This document shows positions 6,003-8,507 of a stretch of 8,507 bases of DNA, in pieces; positions within the stretch are counted from its first letter, which is position 1; each line of letters begins with the position of its first letter. The stretch is taken from the NCBI GenBank assembly GCA_023460255.1, contig JAEWQZ010000389.1:1-8507 (forward strand), read 5' to 3'. The position numbers were made by a program, and so were the translations under genes. Source of the stretch: Actinomycetes bacterium. GTDB lineage: Bacteria > Actinomycetota > Actinomycetes > Actinomycetales > Cellulomonadaceae. The notes beneath the pieces were generated by a model that saw nothing but the letters and a program-made list of their open reading frames with translations, did not search any database and had not been told where the DNA came from.

Positions 6003-6008
6003 ACCCTA
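6003..6008 (-). promoter_or_regulatory. Candidate -10 box of uxaC
   Basis: TAGGGT on the minus strand fits TANNNT and would start transcription near 5996, just before the candidate operator. No clear -35 element is seen, so the call rests on the -10 and its position. Confidence 0.3.
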
Positions 6009-6098
6009 CTCCGTCCGGTCGCACCGTCGCGCCCATCGGGCACACCCGGTCGACGACATCGCAGGCCAGGCGGGAATGTCGGGAGACCCGAGGGTCTG

Positions 6099-6104
6099 TA
6101 CACT
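6099..6104 (+). promoter_or_regulatory. Candidate -10 box of regulator 2/uxuB
   Basis: TACACT fits TANNNT. It would start transcription near 6111, so the inverted repeat at 6123-6137 would lie just downstream of the start, where a bound repressor can block clearance. The -35 region (about 6077-6082, TGTCGG) is weak. Confidence 0.35.
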
Positions 6105-6122
6105 CGGCGGAACAGACGTAAG

Positions 6123-6142
6123 ACACGACGATCGTGTTTCAC
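6123..6142. promoter_or_regulatory. Candidate operator of regulator 2
   Basis: ACACGA-CGA-TCGTGT (6123-6137) is a perfect inverted repeat with 6-bp arms and a 3-base centre. It overlaps GTGTTTCAC (6134-6142), which has symmetric GTG/CAC ends and shares TGTTTCAC with the uxaC leader site. It lies about 12-30 bases after the predicted start point of the regulator 2 transcript. This is the expected place for an autoregulatory LacI-family operator. Which of the two overlapping palindromes is the true site cannot be settled here. Confidence 0.45.
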
Positions 6143-6173
6143 CGCGAATGACACCGCGAATGACACCGCGAAC
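6141..6173. repeat. 12-base tandem repeat in regulator 2 leader
   Basis: ACCGCGAATGAC occurs at 6141-6152 and 6153-6164, followed by ACCGCGAAC (6165-6173), so 2.75 copies. It lies directly between the candidate operator and the ribosome site (GGAGG, 6174-6178). Each full copy contains an ATG that is out of frame with regulator 2 and lacks a Shine-Dalgarno site. Confidence 0.85.
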
Positions 6174-6185
6174 GGAGGACTCCCG

Positions 6186-7205
6186 ATGGCCTCGCTGCGC
6201 GACGTCGCCCGGCTCGCGGGCGTGTCGCTCGCCACCGCGTCGCGCGCCCTGGCCCAGCCCGAGCGCGTCGGCGCCGAGCGGCGGGCCCGCGTGGAGCGCG
6301 CCGCGGACGAGCTCGGCTACCACCCCCGGCCGCGGCCGCAGGGCCCTCGCGAGGCCGCACCGGACCTGCCGATCGGCGTCCTCGTGCCCGACCTGCAGAA
6401 CCCGTTCTTCGCCGGGGTCGCCAAGGGGGTGCAGGTGCAGGCGCGCACCGCCGGGATCTCCGTGGTCGTCGCCGACACCGACGAGGACCCGCGCATCGAG
6501 GCGGAGGCACTGACCCGGCTGGCGCGGCAGGTGTGCGGCCTCGTGCTCTGCTCGCCGAGGATGTCCGACCAGGCCCTCGCCACGCTGCCCGGCGACGTCC
6601 CGACGGTGCTGGTCAACCGCGAGTCGGCGCACCAGCGGGCCGTCCTCGTCGACAACGCCGACGGCGTCCGCCAGGCGCTGGCGCACCTGCACGCCCTCGG
6701 CCACCGCCGCATCGCCTACGCCGGCGGCCCGCCCGCCTCCTGGTCCGACGGCGCCCGGCGGCACGGGCTCGAGACGGCGGCGGGGCGTGACGTCGAGGTC
6801 GTTCAGCTCGGGCACTTCCCGCCCGTGTTCGCCGGCGGCGTCGCGGCGGCGGACCTCGTGCTCGTCAGCGGCGCCACGGCGGTCCTCGCGCACAACGACC
6901 TCGTGGCGCTCGGCATCCTGGACCGCCTCCGCCAGCGCGGCGTCGGCGTGCCGGACCAGGTCAGCGTCGTGGGGTTCGACGACATCCCCGCCGCCACCCA
7001 CGTGACGCCGGCCCTGACGACCGTCGCCGTGCCGCTGCAGCGGCTCGGGCGGGCGGCCGTCGACCTCCTCCTGGAGACCGGCGGGCAGGCCGGCGCGGCC
7101 CCCGTGACGCTGCCCGTCGCGCTCGTCGTGCGCAGCTCCTCCGGGCCCGTCGCGCCGGTGACCTCCACCATCCCCGGACCGCCGCGCACCGGAGCCGGCG
7201 CGTGA
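6186..7205 (+). CDS. LacI-family transcriptional regulator 2 (probable hexuronate repressor)
   Basis: DNA-binding regulator of 339 residues. The N-terminal helix-turn-helix is at about 3-23 (SLRDVARLAGVSLATASRAL), followed by DELGYHPRP, a Pro-rich linker, then an effector domain (about 61-318) with PIGVLVPDLQNPFFAGVAKGV (62-82), LVDNADGVRQALAHLHALGHRRIAYAGGP (154-182), TAVLAHNDLVALGILDRLRQRG (231-252), VPDQVSVVGFDDIP (255-268) and TPALTTVAVPLQRLG (274-288). The ATG at 6186 is supported by GGAGG seven bases upstream and by the HTH position; the frame opens further left, through the repeat, without a better start. Its last four bases overlap the uxuB GTG, and uxaC lies divergently 221 bases away, so the ligand is probably a glucuronate-pathway intermediate. 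Such a role resembles UxuR-type control functionally, but E. coli UxuR is a GntR protein, so no name is transferred. The hinge helix looks unable to form. Confidence 0.92.
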   Translation: MASLRDVARLAGVSLATASRALAQPERVGAERRARVERAADELGYHPRPRPQGPREAAPDLPIGVLVPDLQNPFFAGVAKGVQVQARTAGISVVVADTDEDPRIEAEALTRLARQVCGLVLCSPRMSDQALATLPGDVPTVLVNRESAHQRAVLVDNADGVRQALAHLHALGHRRIAYAGGPPASWSDGARRHGLETAAGRDVEVVQLGHFPPVFAGGVAAADLVLVSGATAVLAHNDLVALGILDRLRQRGVGVPDQVSVVGFDDIPAATHVTPALTTVAVPLQRLGRAAVDLLLETGGQAGAAPVTLPVALVVRSSSGPVAPVTSTIPGPPRTGAGA

Positions 7206-8507
7206 CCGGTCGCCTCACCCTGGCGACGCTGCGCGCCGCCGCAGGGCGCCCCGGGGTGACCGGGCCCGCCGTCGACCCGCGGGCGACCCGGGTGGGCGTC
7301 GTGCACCTCGGCGTCGGCGCGTTCCACCGCGCCCACCAGGCCGTGTTCACCGAGGACGCCGCCGCCGCGACCGGCGAGGACCACTGGGGGATCCTCGGCG
7401 TCTCCCAGCGGACCGCCACCGTCGTGGACCAGCTGGTGCCCCAGGACTGCCTGTACGGCGTGCTCACCAAGGGCCGGCGGGAGACGTCGCTGCGACTCGT
7501 CGGGTCGATGCGGGGGGCCGCGTTCCTGCGCGACGAGACCGCCCGGGTGCTCGCCGCCGTCGCCGCGCCGACGACGCACGTCGTCACCCTCACCGTCTCG
7601 GAGAAGGGCTACCGACGGTCGCCCACCGGCGGCCCGGACCTCGCGGACCCGGACCTCGCGGCCGACCTCGAGGTGCTGCGCCGGGAGGTCACCGGCGGCC
7701 GCGACGACGCACCGGCCCGCTCCCCCATCGGCGCCCTCGCCCGTGGCCTCGCGTGGCGGCACTCGGCGCACGGCGCGCCCCTCACCGTCGTGTGCTGCGA
7801 CAACATGGTGGACAACGGGCACGTCGTGGCCAGCCTCGTCGGCGCGGTGCTCGACGCGGTCCCCGGGGCCGGGCCGCTGCGCGCCTGGGTCGACGACGCC
7901 GTGCGCTTCCCCGTGACCATGGTCGACCGGATCACCCCCGCCACGACCGCCGCCCACCGCGCCGAGGCCGCGGCGCTGCTCGGGCTGACCGACCACGCGC
8001 TCGTCGTCGGGGAACCGTTCGCCCAGTGGGTGATCGAGGACTCCTTCGCCGGACCGCGCCCAGCCTGGGAGCGCGCGGGCGCGATGCTGACCGGCGACGT
8101 CGCCCCCTTCGAGCGGGCGAAGCTCCGGCTGCTCAACGGCGCACACTCGGCCATCGCCTACCTCGGCGCGCTCCGCGGGCACGCGCGGATCGACGAGGCG
8201 GTGGGCGACCCCGCGGTCGCGTCGGTCGCCGAGGCCCTGATGGCGGAGGTCATGCCGACGCTCCCACCGGCGCCCGGCCTGGACCTGCCCCGGTACGCCG
8301 CGGAGATCCTCGAGCGGTTCGCGAACCCCGCGATCGGCCACACGTGCCTCCAGGTGGCCGGGGACGGGTCGCAGAAGCTGCCGATCCGGGTGCTCGGCAC
8401 GGTCGCCGACCGGCTGGCGGACGGCGTCGTGCCCGTCGCCGCCACCCGCACGATGGCCGCCTGGGCGGTGTTCGTGGCGCGCGGGCAGGACCGCGACGGC
8501 CGCCCGC
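7202..8507 (+). CDS. uxuB: Fructuronate reductase UxuB (3' partial)
   Basis: NAD-dependent D-mannonate oxidoreductase of the mannitol dehydrogenase superfamily. It reduces D-fructuronate to D-mannonate, the step after UxaC. Visible are 435 residues, and the frame is open at the right edge; about 50-60 residues are missing against a usual 480-490. Motifs are the nucleotide-binding HLGVGAFHRAHQ (35-46), TVSEKGYRRSP (131-141), CDNMVDNGHV (199-208), FPVTMVDRITP (236-246), EPFAQWVIEDSF (271-282), the catalytic K307-x4-N312-x2-H315 in AKLRLLNGAHSAIAYLG, and DGSQKLPIR (388-396). The CDNM, MVDRI, PFxQWVIEDxF and DGSQKLP blocks resemble E. coli UxuB more than mannitol or arabitol dehydrogenases, and the linked uxaC supports this. 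The GTG start overlaps the regulator 2 stop as GTGA, with GGAG (7191-7194) seven bases upstream, so the two are translationally coupled. Mannonate dehydratase may follow off the edge. Confidence 0.93.
   Translation, partial: MTGRLTLATLRAAAGRPGVTGPAVDPRATRVGVVHLGVGAFHRAHQAVFTEDAAAATGEDHWGILGVSQRTATVVDQLVPQDCLYGVLTKGRRETSLRLVGSMRGAAFLRDETARVLAAVAAPTTHVVTLTVSEKGYRRSPTGGPDLADPDLAADLEVLRREVTGGRDDAPARSPIGALARGLAWRHSAHGAPLTVVCCDNMVDNGHVVASLVGAVLDAVPGAGPLRAWVDDAVRFPVTMVDRITPATTAAHRAEAAALLGLTDHALVVGEPFAQWVIEDSFAGPRPAWERAGAMLTGDVAPFERAKLRLLNGAHSAIAYLGALRGHARIDEAVGDPAVASVAEALMAEVMPTLPPAPGLDLPRYAAEILERFANPAIGHTCLQVAGDGSQKLPIRVLGTVADRLADGVVPVAATRTMAAWAVFVARGQDRDGRP
7633..7662. repeat. 15-base in-frame tandem duplication within uxuB
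   Basis: CCCGGACCTCGCGGA (7633-7647) is followed directly by CCCGGACCTCGCGGC (7648-7662), identical at 14 of 15 bases. It encodes PDLAD-PDLAA (residues about 145-154) in the variable loop after TVSEKGYRRSP, away from the catalytic motifs, so it should be tolerated. Confidence 0.75.

Noticed and set aside
5965..6126. In-frame upstream extension of uxaC to an ATG at 6126
   Set aside because: The added residues resemble no isomerase N-terminus, and the strong ribosome site before GTG 5964 fixes the start; the extension would also cover the candidate promoter and operator.
6141..6173. Possible start of a CRISPR-like array
   Set aside because: The repeats are directly adjacent 12-base units with no spacers, and there are too few of them; it is a simple tandem repeat.
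6803..8341. Minus-strand open frame of about 512 codons opposite regulator 2 and uxuB
   Set aside because: No recognisable domain and an antisense-shadow composition; the plus-strand genes account for the same bases with conserved catalytic residues.
1..8507. tRNA, rRNA or a known riboswitch
   Set aside because: No conserved tRNA arms, rRNA segments or recognised aptamer motifs were seen on either strand by eye.

Overview
The window is about 8.5 kb of very GC-rich DNA with third-position G/C coding, leftward and rightward genes packed tightly, and GTG starts and GTGA stop/start overlaps. This fits an actinomycete. The gene content (xylan side-chain hydrolysis and D-glucuronate catabolism) suggests a plant-polysaccharide-degrading member of the Micrococcales (Cellulomonas/Promicromonospora-like), but the taxon is an inference from composition and protein style only.

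Layout. (1) Bases 1-1787, plus: the C-terminal five-sixths of a GH67 alpha-glucuronidase, open at the left edge. (2) 1821-2621, minus: a six-helix YesL/DUF624-type membrane protein with an acidic tail, convergent with GH67. (3) 2622-2961: a 340-base divergent intergenic region with two near-identical candidate LacI-type operators. (4) 2962-4032, plus: LacI-family regulator 1, overlapping by four bases trmL (4029-4481), a tRNA 2'-O-methyltransferase. (5) 4482-4530: short tandem repeats and a strong hairpin between convergent genes. (6) 4531-5964, minus: glucuronate isomerase uxaC. (7) 5965-6185: a second divergent control region with candidate operators and a 12-base tandem repeat. (8) 6186-7205, plus: LacI-family regulator 2, overlapping by four bases uxuB (7202-8507), a fructuronate reductase cut by the right edge.

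How the genes fit together. GH67 releases (4-O-methyl-)glucuronic acid from glucuronoxylan oligomers. UxaC isomerises D-glucuronate to D-fructuronate, and UxuB reduces that to D-mannonate. The next expected steps (mannonate dehydratase UxuA, KDG kinase, KDPG aldolase) and the oligosaccharide transporter are not in the window and would be expected just outside it. Each of the two divergent regions has a LacI-type regulator on one side and a putative target on the other. Regulator 1 probably controls itself and the DUF624 gene (and perhaps GH67). Regulator 2 probably controls uxaC and its own uxuB operon.

I see no mobile element, CRISPR array, rRNA or tRNA gene, and no wholly unknown system. 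The most useful new observations are the paired operators, the ambiguous trmL start, the 12-base repeat in front of regulator 2, and the unusual hinge regions of both LacI proteins.
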